Shown: positions 19,125-30,099 of the stretch, one piece after another
How positions within the stretch are numbered: the first letter of the stretch is position 1
Layout of the letters: each line of letters opens with the position of its first letter
From: Alkalihalobacillus sp. YIM B00296
Lineage (GTDB): Bacteria; Bacillota; Bacilli; Bacillales; Fictibacillaceae
DNA: 64,000 bases
Assembly (NCBI RefSeq): GCF_020179385.1
Contig: NZ_JAIBLJ010000007.1
Coordinates: 1-64,000 of the forward strand
Reading direction: 5' to 3'
Notes under the pieces: generated by a model
What the model saw: only the letters and a program-made list of their open reading frames with translations
What the model was told of the DNA's origin: nothing
The model's database searches: none
Program-made: the position numbers and the translations under genes

Positions 19125-20813
19125 TTAGCATGATTTTCCAAAGTAAAAAACGACGGATTCATACGGGCGCAATTTTAACCGTTCATGATCTCCCTTCAGG
19201 TCGGGATAATTTGAAAGCAATACAGTCGACTGGCGATCCGTTAACCCGATTTGCTCCGGTAATCTGAATTCTGTTTCTTTCTCATAAAAGTTATTGACCA
19301 CAAGAAGTTTTTCGTCCTCCTGAATTCGCAAGTATGAAAATATTTGCGGATCATCTTTATGAATCAAATGATAGTCACCAGTCGTGATGATGTCATATTC
19401 CTTCCGGAGTTCGATCAACCTTTGATAATGGTAAAAAACTGAATCCGAATCCAACAATGCTTCTTCCGTGTTGATTTCCTTGTAGTTGGTTGCTACGTCG
19501 ATCCACGGTTCCCCTTCAGTGAAGCCGGCATTCTTTTCTGCATTCCATTGCATCGGTGTACGGGAATTATCCCTCGATTTCTGCTTCAGGATTTCAAGGA
19601 TTTCTTTTTCAGACTTCCCCTCATTTTTCATCTTTTCAAACGCATTGATCGACTCCACATCACGATATGATCCAATTTCATCAAATCCAGGGTTGGTCAT
19701 CCCGATCTCTTCACCCTGGTAAATGTAGGGCGTCCCTTGCATCATATGGATCGTCGTGGCAAGCATTTTTGCTGATTCGTTCCGATATTTTCCTTCATCA
19801 CCAAATCGGGATACGATTCGCGGCTGGTCATGGTTACACCAGAACAATGCATTCCAGCCCCCTCCTTCGAACATATCGACCTGCCATTTTGATAGTACTT
19901 TTTTCAATTGGATGAAATCGAAATCAGCTCTCGTCCATTTCTCGCCGTCCGCGTAATCAACCTTCAAATGATGGAAGTTGAAGGTCATGTTCAATTCCTT
20001 CCGTTCTGGCTTCGAATATTTGATACAGTGGTCCACTGTCGTTGAAGACATCTCCCCGACTGTCATGACGTCATTGTCAGATAAAACCTTTTCGTTCATC
20101 TCATTCAGATATTCATGAACTCTGGGACCATCCGTATAAAACTTCCTTCCGTCTCCTGGAGGGACACTTCCCTCATCATCTAAGAAACGTCGATCTTTGG
20201 AAATGAGGTTGATGACATCGAGCCTGAAACCATCGATACCCTTTTCGAACCAAAAATGCATCTTATCATAAACTTCTTGGCGGAGCTCTTCATTTTCCCA
20301 ATTCAAATCAGCTTGCGTAACATCAAAAAGATGTAAGTAAAATTGACCGGAATCAGGATCATACTTCCACGCCGAACCTCCGAATTTCGATTGCCAATTG
20401 TTCGGCGGCTTGTTGCCCCTGCCATCTTTCCATATATAATAGTCCCGGAATTTGCTATCAGGATCTGCAAGGGCCTGCTTAAACCATTCATGTTCCGTTG
20501 AGGTATGGTTGACAACAAGGTCCATGATCACCTTGATTCCTCGAGCATGTGCTTCATTCAACAAGTATTCAAAATCCTCCATGGTGCCATATTCTTCATG
20601 GATTTTATAATAATCCCGAATATCATAGCCATTATCTTTTTGTGGAGAATCATATACCGGGGTAAGCCAGATAACATCTATCCCAAGTGTTTTTAAATAA
20701 TCCAATTTCGCTACTATTCCTTGGAGATCCCCTACTCCATTTCCGGTCGTATCATTGAAGCTTTTCGGATAAATTTGATATACAACTGATTTCTTCCACC
20801 AATCTGTATTCAT
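19125..20813 (-). CDS. treA: Alpha,alpha-phosphotrehalase
   Basis: This GH13 enzyme hydrolyses trehalose-6-phosphate to glucose and glucose-6-phosphate in the cytoplasm. The 562-residue length and motifs fit: DLVVNHTS, GFRLDVIN with the nucleophile Asp, VGEMSS with the acid/base Glu, and NHDQPR with the third carboxylate. It follows the PTS permease gene that supplies its substrate. It could be named treC by analogy with E. coli. A hairpin at about 20850-20882 lies in the gap from treP and may limit read-through. Confidence 0.96.
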   Translation of the reverse strand: MNTDWWKKSVVYQIYPKSFNDTTGNGVGDLQGIVAKLDYLKTLGIDVIWLTPVYDSPQKDNGYDIRDYYKIHEEYGTMEDFEYLLNEAHARGIKVIMDLVVNHTSTEHEWFKQALADPDSKFRDYYIWKDGRGNKPPNNWQSKFGGSAWKYDPDSGQFYLHLFDVTQADLNWENEELRQEVYDKMHFWFEKGIDGFRLDVINLISKDRRFLDDEGSVPPGDGRKFYTDGPRVHEYLNEMNEKVLSDNDVMTVGEMSSTTVDHCIKYSKPERKELNMTFNFHHLKVDYADGEKWTRADFDFIQLKKVLSKWQVDMFEGGGWNALFWCNHDQPRIVSRFGDEGKYRNESAKMLATTIHMMQGTPYIYQGEEIGMTNPGFDEIGSYRDVESINAFEKMKNEGKSEKEILEILKQKSRDNSRTPMQWNAEKNAGFTEGEPWIDVATNYKEINTEEALLDSDSVFYHYQRLIELRKEYDIITTGDYHLIHKDDPQIFSYLRIQEDEKLLVVNNFYEKETEFRLPEQIGLTDRQSTVLLSNYPDLKGDHERLKLRPYESVVFYFGKSC

Positions 20814-20888
20814 AGACGACTTCCTTCCATAGATGTAGATTATAAGGATGAAAGGGAGGGAGCTGTAAAAAACTCCATCCCTGAATGG

Positions 20889-22301
20889 TCATTGCTTTTT
20901 CAATTTACCGTATAGATATGTGAGGATAAATGGCAGTATTAAAACCACTCCCATTCCAACGAAGAATGCTCCCCAGTATCCTTCCGCGATTGATAAGAAT
21001 CCTGGCAAACCTCCAACACCGATCGAATTAGCCTTTACTCCATTCAACATTACAATCAGTCCTGCAATCGCTGAGCTGATCATCGCGGCGATGAACGGGT
21101 ACTTGAAACGGATATTCACCCCGAACATCGCGGGTTCAGTGATGCCAAGATATGCTGAAACTGCGGACGTATAGGATAACCCTTTCAATTTTTCATCCTT
21201 GGACACATAAGCCATGGCAAGTGCTGCTGAACCCTGAGCGATGTTCGATAGTGCAAGCATCGGCCAGAGGAACGTTCCGCCAGTAGCAGAGATCAACTGT
21301 AAATCCACTGCGAGGAAGGTATGATGCATTCCGGTGATGACCAGCAATGAATAAAGACCACCGTAGATGATTCCGCCTAAAGCTGCAAAATTATCAAAAA
21401 TGCTTACAAATCCATCGGTGATCAGGTTCCCGATTGCAAAAGTAATAGGTCCGATCGCGATGAATGCTAAGAATCCTGTGACTAAAAGCGTAATTGGTGC
21501 AACGATCAATAGTTTGAAAGCATCAGGGATTTTGGAATTCATGAACCTTTCGATTCTGGCCAGCACATAAGCGGCCACAAGCACAGGCAATACTTGACCC
21601 TGGTAACCTACTTTTTCAACATCCATTCCGAATAGATTCCATGCGGGAATTTTTCCGCCTTCTTCAACTACCTTTCCATAATCCCAGGCGTTCAACAGGT
21701 CTGGATGGACGAGCATCAGTCCAAGCACGATCCCTAGTAACGGACTTCCTTCAAAACGTTTGACTGCCGACCAACCGATCAATGCTGGCAAGAATACGAA
21801 TGCGGTGTTCGCAATAAGGTTGATGATGTCTGCAAGATCTGCCCATTGTGGATGCACATCGATCACCGATTTACCGTCATAAAAGATTCCGGGGCCAGTG
21901 AGAATATTGTTAAGCCCCATCAACAAGCCAGCCGTTACGATGGCTGGAAGAATCGGGATGAATATATCCGCGAGTACTTTCACCGCTTTTTGAAGTGGGT
22001 TCAGCCTTTCTGCAGCTGCACTTTTCACATCGTCCTTCGACGCTTCCCCGATACCAGTGATCTCTACCATTTTTTTATAAACTTCATCTACCGTTCCTTG
22101 ACCAATGACGACCTGGAACTGTCCATTTGTTGAGAATGATCCTTTGACAAGGTCTATGCCATTCAGCTTATCGTGATCTACCTTCCCTTCATCATTCAAA
22201 ACAAGTCTAAGACGCGTCACACAATGTGTTGCAGTATGAATGTTTTTCCTACCTCCAAGGGCAGCCAGTAATTCCTCTACTACTTCATGACTAACACTCA
22301 T
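20889..22301 (-). CDS. treP: PTS trehalose-specific transporter, EIIBC
   Basis: The 470-residue membrane protein imports trehalose and phosphorylates it. The EIIB domain at residues 1-90 has the phospho-cysteine motif THCVTRLRLVL (Cys27). The EIIC domain follows with about ten membrane segments and ITGMHHTFLAVDLQLI, plus GITEPAMFGVN typical of the sucrose/trehalose class. There is no EIIA domain, so a glucose-type EIIA elsewhere must supply phosphate. It is the first gene of the tre operon. Confidence 0.96.
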   Translation of the reverse strand: MSVSHEVVEELLAALGGRKNIHTATHCVTRLRLVLNDEGKVDHDKLNGIDLVKGSFSTNGQFQVVIGQGTVDEVYKKMVEITGIGEASKDDVKSAAAERLNPLQKAVKVLADIFIPILPAIVTAGLLMGLNNILTGPGIFYDGKSVIDVHPQWADLADIINLIANTAFVFLPALIGWSAVKRFEGSPLLGIVLGLMLVHPDLLNAWDYGKVVEEGGKIPAWNLFGMDVEKVGYQGQVLPVLVAAYVLARIERFMNSKIPDAFKLLIVAPITLLVTGFLAFIAIGPITFAIGNLITDGFVSIFDNFAALGGIIYGGLYSLLVITGMHHTFLAVDLQLISATGGTFLWPMLALSNIAQGSAALAMAYVSKDEKLKGLSYTSAVSAYLGITEPAMFGVNIRFKYPFIAAMISSAIAGLIVMLNGVKANSIGVGGLPGFLSIAEGYWGAFFVGMGVVLILPFILTYLYGKLKKQ

Positions 22302-22322
22302 GATCTGTTTCTCCTCCTCATA

Positions 22323-22336
22323 CGAAAACGGTTACA
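22323..22336 (-). promoter_or_regulatory. Possible CcpA-binding cre site upstream of treP
   Basis: The minus strand reads TGTAACCGTTTTCG, which differs at two positions from the cre consensus TGWAARCGYTWNCW. It lies between the tre promoter and the treP start, a position where CcpA would block elongation. Catabolite repression of tre is known in Bacillus. Confidence 0.5.
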
Positions 22337-22403
22337 TTTAGCGGAATAGACGCCGAACTAGATCCCCATTTCCATTTCCATATAGTTAAAACCGCTTTCA
22401 ACA

Positions 22404-22457
22404 ACTTGTATATACATGTTAGTGAATATTTTATACTTGTATATACATGTGTGTCAA
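22404..22457 (-). promoter_or_regulatory. tre promoter with two TreR operators
   Basis: On the minus strand a -35 TTGACA (22452-22457) and a -10 TATAAA (22430-22435) are 16 bases apart. Two identical 16-base palindrome-like sites (ACTTGTATATACATGT on the plus strand) sit at 22435-22450, filling the promoter spacer, and at 22404-22419, just past the start point. They match the TTGTATATACAA-type TreR operator. Start-to-start spacing is 31 bases, about three helical turns, which favours cooperative binding. Confidence 0.88.
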
Positions 22458-22519
22458 TAGAGAAATATATGGAAGATTAAATTTAACCCATTGATAAAAA
22501 ATAACCCTCTTGATGAGAG

Positions 22520-23095
22520 TTATCTTGGTGTATTCGGTAAATGTTTGATGTGTTCTCGATCCACGTCCATTTTTGAAGGATTGGATTCATCTATTTCCCT
22601 ATTGTTTTTCGCTTTAATCTGTCCGATCATTGTCCCTACTTCGTTATATATTCCATGATTAAGTCTACGATGTTCAAGTTCTTTTCCCCATTCCTTCATT
22701 TTTTTCAAATGAGCCGGTTCTGTCGTCACCATAGCATTAGCCCCCTGGCTGAGATCATCTAATGAAGCATATATTCGGTCTACTGTCGCATTTTCATCTG
22801 CACCTTCTTCTAACTTCGCTCCGACGATTGAATATATCCCCGTTACGATTGCATCAGCACTTTCTACTCCCTCTACTTGTTCAGTCATTTTGACAAGATC
22901 TTCAGCCTGTTCACTCTCCCCGTCCCGTTCTTTTACAAGAGGACTATGTTCTAACCCGCTTTCATTTTGACTTATCCTCGTTTTACCAGGATTCGTATAG
23001 TTTTCTTCCCAAGCCTGATCGAGTGCTTCATCCCCATTGTTACATGCAGCGAGAACACTGGCGATAAAAAGGACAGCAATGACTTTCTTATACAC
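22520..23095 (-). CDS. YhcN/YlaJ-type sporulation lipoprotein
   Basis: About 191 residues with a lipoprotein signal peptide (VIAVLFIASVLAAC, cysteine near residue 17). The domain has TEQVEGVESADAIVTG and later MKEWGKEL, a pattern shared with YhcN/YlaJ spore lipoproteins that sit in the spore inner membrane and aid germination or outgrowth. The GTG at 23095 is favoured because GAGGTGG lies 6 bases upstream. A further GTG at 23104 overlaps that site. It is monocistronic. Confidence 0.75.
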   Translation of the reverse strand: MYKKVIAVLFIASVLAACNNGDEALDQAWEENYTNPGKTRISQNESGLEHSPLVKERDGESEQAEDLVKMTEQVEGVESADAIVTGIYSIVGAKLEEGADENATVDRIYASLDDLSQGANAMVTTEPAHLKKMKEWGKELEHRRLNHGIYNEVGTMIGQIKAKNNREIDESNPSKMDVDREHIKHLPNTPR

Positions 23096-23203
23096 ACATA
23101 CCACCTCACGCTATTTTTTGTATAGCGTTTGATTTTTCAATAGCGGTTATACATACTGACAGAAAAACCATGATATAATCAACCCAAAGGTATGTAAGGT
23201 GGT

Positions 23204-24193
23204 GTGGAAGTGATCATGGAAAACAACGAAACACCTCAAGCTGCAATCGATTTCATCCTTGATCTTGAAAAAAGGGGGAGACGACCTTCTACGGTCAAAA
23301 GATATCAATATGATCTTGAGGATTACCTCGCATGGATCCGTGTAAACGAGATGTCTTATCATGATCGAGAAACATTCACAGAGCTGTTCGTACAAACTTA
23401 TTTTGACTTTCTGATCACTGAACGGTCCTATTCATTCCGTACATTGAAACGGGTTTATAGTGTATTGAACCAATATCACCGTTTCCTCATTCACAAAAAA
23501 ATCATATCTGATAATCCGCTTTCATCGATTGAGTTACTTAATGATAAGGAAGACTCCTTTACTGAAGATATGTTCATAACCGATGAGGAATTAGGTAGCC
23601 TATTGGAAGTCATACCTTCTGAGGATGGATTGACTGAAAATCAGTTGAAGGCTCATGAGCTTTTATCAAAAAGAAATCTTGGGATCATTACCCTTATGGC
23701 AGATCATGGTGTGACCTTGCATGAGGTCAGTGCAATTGAAGCACGTCATCTATCATTTATAAAAAAAGAGTTGATCATACCGACTACTGAACAAACAGCC
23801 AAACGGATCATCGAACTCTCTTCTAAGGTAAATGAAATTCTATTCGAGTATTTCCGGTCGATTCCGGAAGCTGTACGTCCTGCACAATACAGTGCGGATC
23901 CGTTTTTCGTCGCGTTTGATTTCCAAAGGTTGACCTATAGATGGAGTTACTCAGAAGATCGGCCGAAAAGACTAACTGAAATCGCTATCCAAAAAATGAT
24001 CCGGCAAGAAATCAAAAGAGCGGGACTCCGAAAAGGAATTTCTGCACAGCATTTCAGAAGGACCGCAATCCTCAGAGCCATTCTCGACAGAAGAGATACC
24101 GAACAGATCCAATATCAATTTGGCATGAAAACCCCTCTTACATTAAACCGTTATCTGAATTACGCGGAAGGACGATCTGTCTCTTCTTTATAA
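23204..24193 (+). CDS. Tyrosine recombinase-like protein with degenerate active site
   Basis: 329 residues with an N-terminal SAM-like core-binding domain (RPSTVKRYQYDLEDYLAWI) and a C-terminal catalytic fold. The HxxR box (QHFRRTAILRAI) and the final tyrosine (LNRYLNYAEG) remain. The first arginine, normally in a GLRxSE-type box, is replaced (DHGVTLHEVSAI), and the usual LGH box reads FGM. At least two of the usual catalytic residues are therefore changed. No phage genes or att sites are adjacent, and it sits stably between tre and hfq. It may act as a DNA-binding protein. The start could be GTG 23204 or ATG 23216. Confidence 0.78.
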   Translation: MEVIMENNETPQAAIDFILDLEKRGRRPSTVKRYQYDLEDYLAWIRVNEMSYHDRETFTELFVQTYFDFLITERSYSFRTLKRVYSVLNQYHRFLIHKKIISDNPLSSIELLNDKEDSFTEDMFITDEELGSLLEVIPSEDGLTENQLKAHELLSKRNLGIITLMADHGVTLHEVSAIEARHLSFIKKELIIPTTEQTAKRIIELSSKVNEILFEYFRSIPEAVRPAQYSADPFFVAFDFQRLTYRWSYSEDRPKRLTEIAIQKMIRQEIKRAGLRKGISAQHFRRTAILRAILDRRDTEQIQYQFGMKTPLTLNRYLNYAEGRSVSSL

Positions 24194-24200
24194 GCATACG

Positions 24201-24240
24201 AAAGCCCCGGACAGGAACTTTCCATTGCCCGGGGCTTTTA
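24201..24240. terminator. Bidirectional terminator between the recombinase gene and hfq
   Basis: AAAGCCCCGG pairs with CCGGGGCTTT across a 19-base loop, with T on one side and A on the other. It lies between the convergent recombinase and hfq genes and can serve both. Confidence 0.85.
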
Positions 24241-24277
24241 TATTTGGTTAATGGGACTCATTACACCCGCTATTGAT

Positions 24278-24520
24278 TTAACCGTTCTGGCTATTGTTTT
24301 CAGAAGAAAAATCAACAGGACGCTGGGGTGTGAAAGTTGAAATGGCATGTTTGTAGATAAGCTGCTGCTTACCATCCGATTCCAGTACAACGGTAAAATT
24401 ATCAAATCCTTTAACCAGCCCTTTAAGCTGGAAACCATTTAATAAGTATACTGTTACGAAGATGTTTTCTTTTCTTAAGGTGTTCAGGAATTGATCTTGA
24501 ATATTAATGGATTGCTTCAT
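24278..24520 (-). CDS. hfq: RNA chaperone Hfq
   Basis: 80 residues with both Sm motifs: the Sm1 region [20 protein letters not shown] and the Sm2 signature YKHAIST. It forms a hexameric ring that binds small RNAs and A-rich tails. The ATG at 24520 follows GAGGAGG by 9 bases. The longer frame to 24538 would include that site. It lies 33 bases after miaA, the common order in Bacillus. Confidence 0.96.
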   Translation of the reverse strand: MKQSINIQDQFLNTLRKENIFVTVYLLNGFQLKGLVKGFDNFTVVLESDGKQQLIYKHAISTFTPQRPVDFSSENNSQNG

Positions 24521-24553
24521 GTGTATAGGCCTCCTCAATAAACGTTCATAACA

Positions 24554-25492
24554 CTAATTCGATTCAGAATTGAGCTTTCCTGCCACAAAACGCAAAATTG
24601 ATGGAATTTTTTCATTTATTGAACCATTTGTGACATCGAACCATTCCACGTCCATCTGATGGCGAAACCAGGTCAACTGTCTTTTAGCATATCTTCTCGA
24701 GTTCCTCTTTAAGGTCTCAACGGCTTCTTCTAGGCTGCATTCACCCTCAAGATATGCATAAAGCTCTTTATAACCGATTGCTTGTACGGCTTGGGTGTTC
24801 CGGACTCCTGCGTCAAAAAGGGACTGAACTTCCTCTAGCAAACCTTCGTCCATCATAAGGTCGACTCTAAGGTTAATTCGTTCATACAATTGCTCACGGT
24901 CCATCGTCAATCCGATTGTGATAAGATTGTATATCGATTCTGCTCCGCGATGGGCAGTCGCGGTTTCCAAGCTACCTGTGGCATGATGAATTTCCAATGT
25001 TCTGATGACACGACGGATGTTGTTCGGATGGATTTGGGATGCACGTCCAGGATCAATTTTTAACAGACGTTCATGTAATGCTTCAGGACCATGCTCTTCC
25101 ACGTAGGCTTCCAGCTTTCCCCGGAATTCGGGGTCTGCGGCCACATCCGTGAACTCATAACCATGAGTGACCGACCGGATATAAAGGCCTGTACCGCCAA
25201 CCATGATGGGAAGACTCCCTTTTTCATGTAATTGTTTGATGTTCAGCTGGGCATCCTTCTGAAAATCTGCCGCAGAGTAATCTTCGTAAGGTGTCCTGAT
25301 ATCAAAGAGATGGTGCGGTATTCCTTCTTTTTCATGTTCTTTGATTTTAGCCGTACCTATATCGAGCCCTTTGTATACTTGCATCGAATCACTGTTGATG
25401 ATTTCTCCGTCAAACGCTTTAGCAATCTCGATGCTTGTTTTCGTTTTACCGACCGCTGTCGGGCCGACGATGACAACTAATGCTGGTTTCAT
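24554..25492 (-). CDS. miaA: tRNA dimethylallyltransferase MiaA
   Basis: MiaA adds the isopentenyl group to A37 of tRNAs reading codons that begin with U. The 312-residue protein starts with the P-loop GPTAVGKTKTS. It also has the substrate-binding sequences NSDSMQVYKGLDIGTAK and GGTGLYIRSVTHG. Its product is further modified by MiaB, also encoded in this window. It lies between mutL (18 bases) and hfq. Confidence 0.97.
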   Translation of the reverse strand: MKPALVVIVGPTAVGKTKTSIEIAKAFDGEIINSDSMQVYKGLDIGTAKIKEHEKEGIPHHLFDIRTPYEDYSAADFQKDAQLNIKQLHEKGSLPIMVGGTGLYIRSVTHGYEFTDVAADPEFRGKLEAYVEEHGPEALHERLLKIDPGRASQIHPNNIRRVIRTLEIHHATGSLETATAHRGAESIYNLITIGLTMDREQLYERINLRVDLMMDEGLLEEVQSLFDAGVRNTQAVQAIGYKELYAYLEGECSLEEAVETLKRNSRRYAKRQLTWFRHQMDVEWFDVTNGSINEKIPSILRFVAGKLNSESN

Positions 25493-25510
25493 CGGTTACC
25501 TCCAAGTATG

Positions 25511-27388
25511 TTACATGACCCTTTTGAACATTTTCTCCATCTCATAAGTCGTAAATTTGATGATGATCGGCCTGCCGTGTGGACAGGTAAAAGGATCACC
25601 GGCTCTTCTCAATGTTTCGATCAGAGCCGTCATTTCATCATTTCTTAAATGGCGGTTCGCTTTGATCGATCCTTTACAAGACATCATGATGGCTGCGTCT
25701 TCACGCAGTTTTTTCAGATCGGTCTTTTTATCTGAAAGGACCTGATCGATAATCTCCTGGATCGTTTCCTTTTCTTCTCCGCTCGGGAACCATTGAGGAT
25801 GAGACCGGACGATGAATGTACTGCCTCCGAAAGGTTCTAAAAAGATTCCGATTGACGCAAGCTCATCCTGATTGGCCTCAATCACCTGTGCTTCGGTATG
25901 GGTGAATTCGAACGTCAAAGGAACTAACAACTCCTGTACTTCATGCTCAAACTCACCGACCTTTTCACGGTAAAACTCATATTTGATCCGTTCTTGGGCT
26001 GCATGCTGATCGATGATGTACATACCCTGTTCATTTTGGGCGACTATGTAAGTGCCGTGCACTTGCCCAACGGGATACATCGTTGGAACGCGTGAAGAAG
26101 GCGCCTCTTCATTTGGATCCAAGTCAGGCGCCAGTTCTGGTTCCTGCGGTTCAGATAGTTTTTCCTGCCGATATTCGTATCTTTCTTTTGTAAAGATCGG
26201 TTCATCTGACGATTGGACTGTATTTCCAACTCTTGGTTCTTCTACATGTTCAACCGGTTCTCTTCCTGTACTTCCATTTTTCTCATCCACCTTCGTCTTG
26301 TTATCCGTCTCTGGTGTATAAGAGGTAAACTGAAAGCTTGGTTGTTCGGACTTCGGTTTCGGGATCGATTGCTGTTTCGGATTTAACGCAGAAGGAATAA
26401 GTTCTGTATGCCTTAACACTTCAGCAACCCCATCTTCAACCGCTTTCGTCAGTTCTTGTTCTTTACTGAACCGCGCTTCCAACTTGCCTGGATGGACATT
26501 GACATCGACAAGGATCGGATCAAGCTTGATGGAAAGGATCACGATCGGATGGCGTCCAATGGGAAGCAATGTGTGGTAAGCCCGTTCAATTGCTTTATAG
26601 ATCGAGAAATTCTTGATGTACCTGCCATTGATGAACAAAGACACATATTGACGGGAGGCTCTCGTGATTTCGGGCTTGGCCGCGAATCCGCTGATCGAGT
26701 AATCCAACGTATCTTTTTCAACTTTCAGCATCTTTTTCGCGACTGACATTCCATAAATACCGGCGATGACTTGCAGAAGATCACCGTTCCCTGTAGTACG
26801 CAATACGGTTTTCCCGTTATGCTTCAGGTGGAAAGCGACATCTGGGTGTGCCATTGCCTGGCGGTTGACCACATCTGTGATATTCCCTAATTCAGTATGG
26901 ACCGTTTTCAAATGCTTTAACCGTGCCGGTGTATTATGGAACAGTTGTGTCACTTCAATCGATGTCCCTTTCCGGCTGTCCGATTTCTTTTGATCGATGA
27001 TCTTTCCGAAGTGGATCGACAGCTCGTCACCAGCTCCTGCACCCGTGCACGTTTTCACCTCGACTTTTGAAACAGACGCGATACTCGGCAGTGCTTCCCC
27101 TCGGAATCCAAGTGTTCTTATGTGGAACAGATCGTTTTCATGCTTGATCTTGCTTGTAGCATGACGTTGAAAAGCCGTCAGCAGATCATCACTTTCGATT
27201 CCATCCCCATTATCGATGATTTCGATTCTGGATAAGCCGCCTTCATCAACTTCAATATCGATCCGTGAACTGTTCGCATCAATCGAATTCTCAAGTAGTT
27301 CCTTTACAATAGATGCAGGGCGTTCAACAACTTCACCGGCTGCAATCTTATTGGATAAAAGATCATCTAACTGTTGGATTTTACCCAT
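25511..27388 (-). CDS. mutL: DNA mismatch repair protein MutL
   Basis: 625 residues. The N-terminal GHKL ATPase has [17 protein letters not shown] and [16 protein letters not shown]. The C-terminal endonuclease domain has DQHAAQERI and the zinc/ATP-linked motifs [12 protein letters not shown] and CPHGRP. This shows the nicking type of MutL used in bacteria without MutH. A variable linker of about 110 residues lies between. The start overlaps the mutS end by 22 bases, indicating coupled translation. Confidence 0.97.
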   Translation of the reverse strand: MGKIQQLDDLLSNKIAAGEVVERPASIVKELLENSIDANSSRIDIEVDEGGLSRIEIIDNGDGIESDDLLTAFQRHATSKIKHENDLFHIRTLGFRGEALPSIASVSKVEVKTCTGAGAGDELSIHFGKIIDQKKSDSRKGTSIEVTQLFHNTPARLKHLKTVHTELGNITDVVNRQAMAHPDVAFHLKHNGKTVLRTTGNGDLLQVIAGIYGMSVAKKMLKVEKDTLDYSISGFAAKPEITRASRQYVSLFINGRYIKNFSIYKAIERAYHTLLPIGRHPIVILSIKLDPILVDVNVHPGKLEARFSKEQELTKAVEDGVAEVLRHTELIPSALNPKQQSIPKPKSEQPSFQFTSYTPETDNKTKVDEKNGSTGREPVEHVEEPRVGNTVQSSDEPIFTKERYEYRQEKLSEPQEPELAPDLDPNEEAPSSRVPTMYPVGQVHGTYIVAQNEQGMYIIDQHAAQERIKYEFYREKVGEFEHEVQELLVPLTFEFTHTEAQVIEANQDELASIGIFLEPFGGSTFIVRSHPQWFPSGEEKETIQEIIDQVLSDKKTDLKKLREDAAIMMSCKGSIKANRHLRNDEMTALIETLRRAGDPFTCPHGRPIIIKFTTYEMEKMFKRVM

Positions 27389-29994
27389 TTCGATCCCTCC
27401 TGCCTCTCCTGTTTAATCGACATTTGAAGTTCATAGAGAGTATTCATTGCTTCAAGAGGTGTCATCGCAAGCAATTCCAAACCCTTCAATTTTTCTAAAG
27501 CAGGGTGTAGTTGTTCACTTGATTTCCGAATCTTTCTTTTGGCCTCATTATATGGCTCAAAAAAGGACAACTGCCCTTCATCTTCCTTTACTGGTATATC
27601 AGGATTGCTTTTTGCATTTTTCGAAGATTCGAAGTCTGTCAATAATTCATTTGCCCGCTTGATCAATTCAGCCGGTAGCTGTGCCAATTCAGCGACATGG
27701 ATCCCATAACTGCGATCAGCCTTTCCATCTTCTACACGGTGGAGAAATACGACCTTCCCATTCTCCTCTATCGCCTTCACATGGATATTTTGCAATCGTT
27801 CAAGGTGATCTTCAAGCACCGTCAGTTCATGATAATGCGTAGAAAATAGCGTTTTGGCGCCAATATTTTCATGGATATATTCAATAATTGATTGAGCAAG
27901 TGACATACCATCATATGTTGAAGTACCACGGCCGATTTCATCCAACAACAAAAGGCTCCTGTCCGTTGCATGTGTCAATGCATATTGCGTCTCCATCATC
28001 TCGACCATGAACGTACTCTGTCCTCCAGCCAGATCGTCGGCTGCACCGATTCGAGTGAAGATCTGATCGAAAATCGGCAATGTTGCACTTCCAGCTGGAA
28101 CAAAGCATCCTACCTGTAATAGGACCGAGGAAAGGGCAACTTGTCGCATGTACGTACTTTTACCAGCCATATTCGGACCAGTGATCAACAGGACTTCACG
28201 CTTATGATTCATATGGACATTGTTGGAAACGTAATCCTGGCGGTCCATCATCTGTTCGACAACCGGATGACGTCCAGCGTCGATATGGATTGTTCCATCC
28301 TCAGCAATGCGAGGCTTGCAGTACTGCCCGTCCTCACTTACTATTGCAAACGATTGTAATACATCGATTTCACTGATTTGTTTCGCCAGTACTTGCAGTT
28401 GAGGGATGAACGTTTTCACTTCTTCTCGGATATTGATGAAAAGGTCATACTCCAGCTCGATCGACTTCTCTTCAGCTTCGAGGATGATGTCTTCTTTTTC
28501 CTTCAATTCTGGAGTAATGAACCGTTCAGCATTCGCCAGTGTCTGCTTACGTTCATATCGTTCTTCGTCTATCAAATGAAGATTGCTCTTCGTCACTTCA
28601 ATATAATATCCGAACACCCGGTTATACCTGATTTTCAATGATTTTATGCCGGTTTTTTCACGTTCGGACTGCTCAAGGGAAGCAATCCATGCTTTTCCAT
28701 TGACACTTGCATCCCGGTATTCATCCAAACCATCATGATAGCCGTTCTTTATGATATTCCCTTCTTTGATTGAAAGAGGTGCCTCTTCATGAATCGCACA
28801 CTCCAGCAACTCCGCAAGTTCCGTACAAGGATCCATGTTTTCTGACCGCTCGACTAGACTTGGATGGTCCATATCAAGCAACGTATCTTTCAGAGAAGGG
28901 ATCTTTTGAAGGGACCGCTTCAACTGGATAAGATCCCTTGCATTCACATTTCCATAAGCTACTTTACCGGCCAACCGTTCAAGATCATATACTTCGGTCA
29001 ATTGTTCGCGGATCTGTTCGCGATTGAAAAATTGCTTCATAAACGTTTCGACAATCGAAAGCCGTTCTTCAATTGCTTTCCGATCAAGCAATGGATGTTC
29101 GATCCACTGCTTCAACATCCGGCCGCCCATGGCGGTTACCGTCTTATCCAAAAGCCATAGCAAAGAACCCTTCTTCTGTTTTTGACGAAGCGTTTCCACC
29201 AGTTCAAGATTACGTTTCGAATTCGGATCGATTTTCATATACGCTGTCGTTTCGACATACTGGAACTTCTGAAGATGATCGAGTGATCGTTTTTGGGTAC
29301 GGACAAGATAAGCGATCAACTGGTTGGCAGTATACTGCAGTTCTTCATTTTGCAGTTCACTTGTAATGCTATGTAAATGTTCCGGCATCTCGTTATCGTC
29401 TTCGAACGAAACCGTAAATTGATAGACATCCTTTAAGAGTTTCAACTCGTCTTCTGCTATATTGGATGGAACGATAATCTCTTTCGCAGAAATCGATTGC
29501 AGTTCAAGACAGACGGCTTTCCAGTCCTCTTGAAGGAATTTCACCGCATTCTGACCAGTGGAAAGATCACTTGTTGCAACACCATATCCATCCTCAAAAG
29601 GTGTAACGGATGCAATGAAGTTATTCACTTTTTCATCCAATAAAGCCCCTTCCATCACCGTACCAGGGGTGATGACTTGGACGACATCCCTCTTCACGAC
29701 GCCCTTGGCCACTTTAGGATCTTCGACTTGCTCACAAATCGCGACTTTAAATCCTTTCTCAATCAGCTGCGCGATATAATTTTGTGAGGAATGATGAGGG
29801 ACTCCACACATCGGAATCCGGTTCCCCTTTCCACCATCACGGCTAGTCAAAGTTATTTCAAGTTCCTGGGATGCTTTAAGTGCATCATCAAAGAACAGTT
29901 CATAAAAGTCTCCTAAACGAAAAAATAAAAAGGCATCTTCATATTTTGCCTTAATCGATAGATATTGCTGGATCATTGGAGTGTATTCAGCCAT
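27367..29994 (-). CDS. mutS: DNA mismatch repair protein MutS
   Basis: MutS recognises mispaired bases. The start [15 protein letters not shown] and the mismatch-contacting FxE-type segment [12 protein letters not shown] are present. The ATPase domain has Walker [13 protein letters not shown], then [12 protein letters not shown] and FSTHYHEL. The C-terminal end includes the beta-clamp-type motif QLSFFEP. The ATG at 29994 is used because GGAGG lies 6-7 bases before it. An upstream ATG at 30030 would add a non-homologous leader. About 875 residues. Confidence 0.97.
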   Translation of the reverse strand: MAEYTPMIQQYLSIKAKYEDAFLFFRLGDFYELFFDDALKASQELEITLTSRDGGKGNRIPMCGVPHHSSQNYIAQLIEKGFKVAICEQVEDPKVAKGVVKRDVVQVITPGTVMEGALLDEKVNNFIASVTPFEDGYGVATSDLSTGQNAVKFLQEDWKAVCLELQSISAKEIIVPSNIAEDELKLLKDVYQFTVSFEDDNEMPEHLHSITSELQNEELQYTANQLIAYLVRTQKRSLDHLQKFQYVETTAYMKIDPNSKRNLELVETLRQKQKKGSLLWLLDKTVTAMGGRMLKQWIEHPLLDRKAIEERLSIVETFMKQFFNREQIREQLTEVYDLERLAGKVAYGNVNARDLIQLKRSLQKIPSLKDTLLDMDHPSLVERSENMDPCTELAELLECAIHEEAPLSIKEGNIIKNGYHDGLDEYRDASVNGKAWIASLEQSEREKTGIKSLKIRYNRVFGYYIEVTKSNLHLIDEERYERKQTLANAERFITPELKEKEDIILEAEEKSIELEYDLFINIREEVKTFIPQLQVLAKQISEIDVLQSFAIVSEDGQYCKPRIAEDGTIHIDAGRHPVVEQMMDRQDYVSNNVHMNHKREVLLITGPNMAGKSTYMRQVALSSVLLQVGCFVPAGSATLPIFDQIFTRIGAADDLAGGQSTFMVEMMETQYALTHATDRSLLLLDEIGRGTSTYDGMSLAQSIIEYIHENIGAKTLFSTHYHELTVLEDHLERLQNIHVKAIEENGKVVFLHRVEDGKADRSYGIHVAELAQLPAELIKRANELLTDFESSKNAKSNPDIPVKEDEGQLSFFEPYNEAKRKIRKSSEQLHPALEKLKGLELLAMTPLEAMNTLYELQMSIKQERQEGSKWVKSNS

Positions 29995-30099
29995 TTTAGC
30001 CCTCCGTCTTACATATTTTCTACACCCCATTATAGCATAATTCGGTTTTCTGATTGGTAGGATGAGGCTTAATACAATTATAAATTTGCACGAGGTTGT

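Noticed and set aside
23204-24193. A prophage or integrative element marked by the integrase-like gene
   Set aside because: No phage genes, tRNA target or attachment repeats are nearby, and both neighbours are conserved chromosomal genes.
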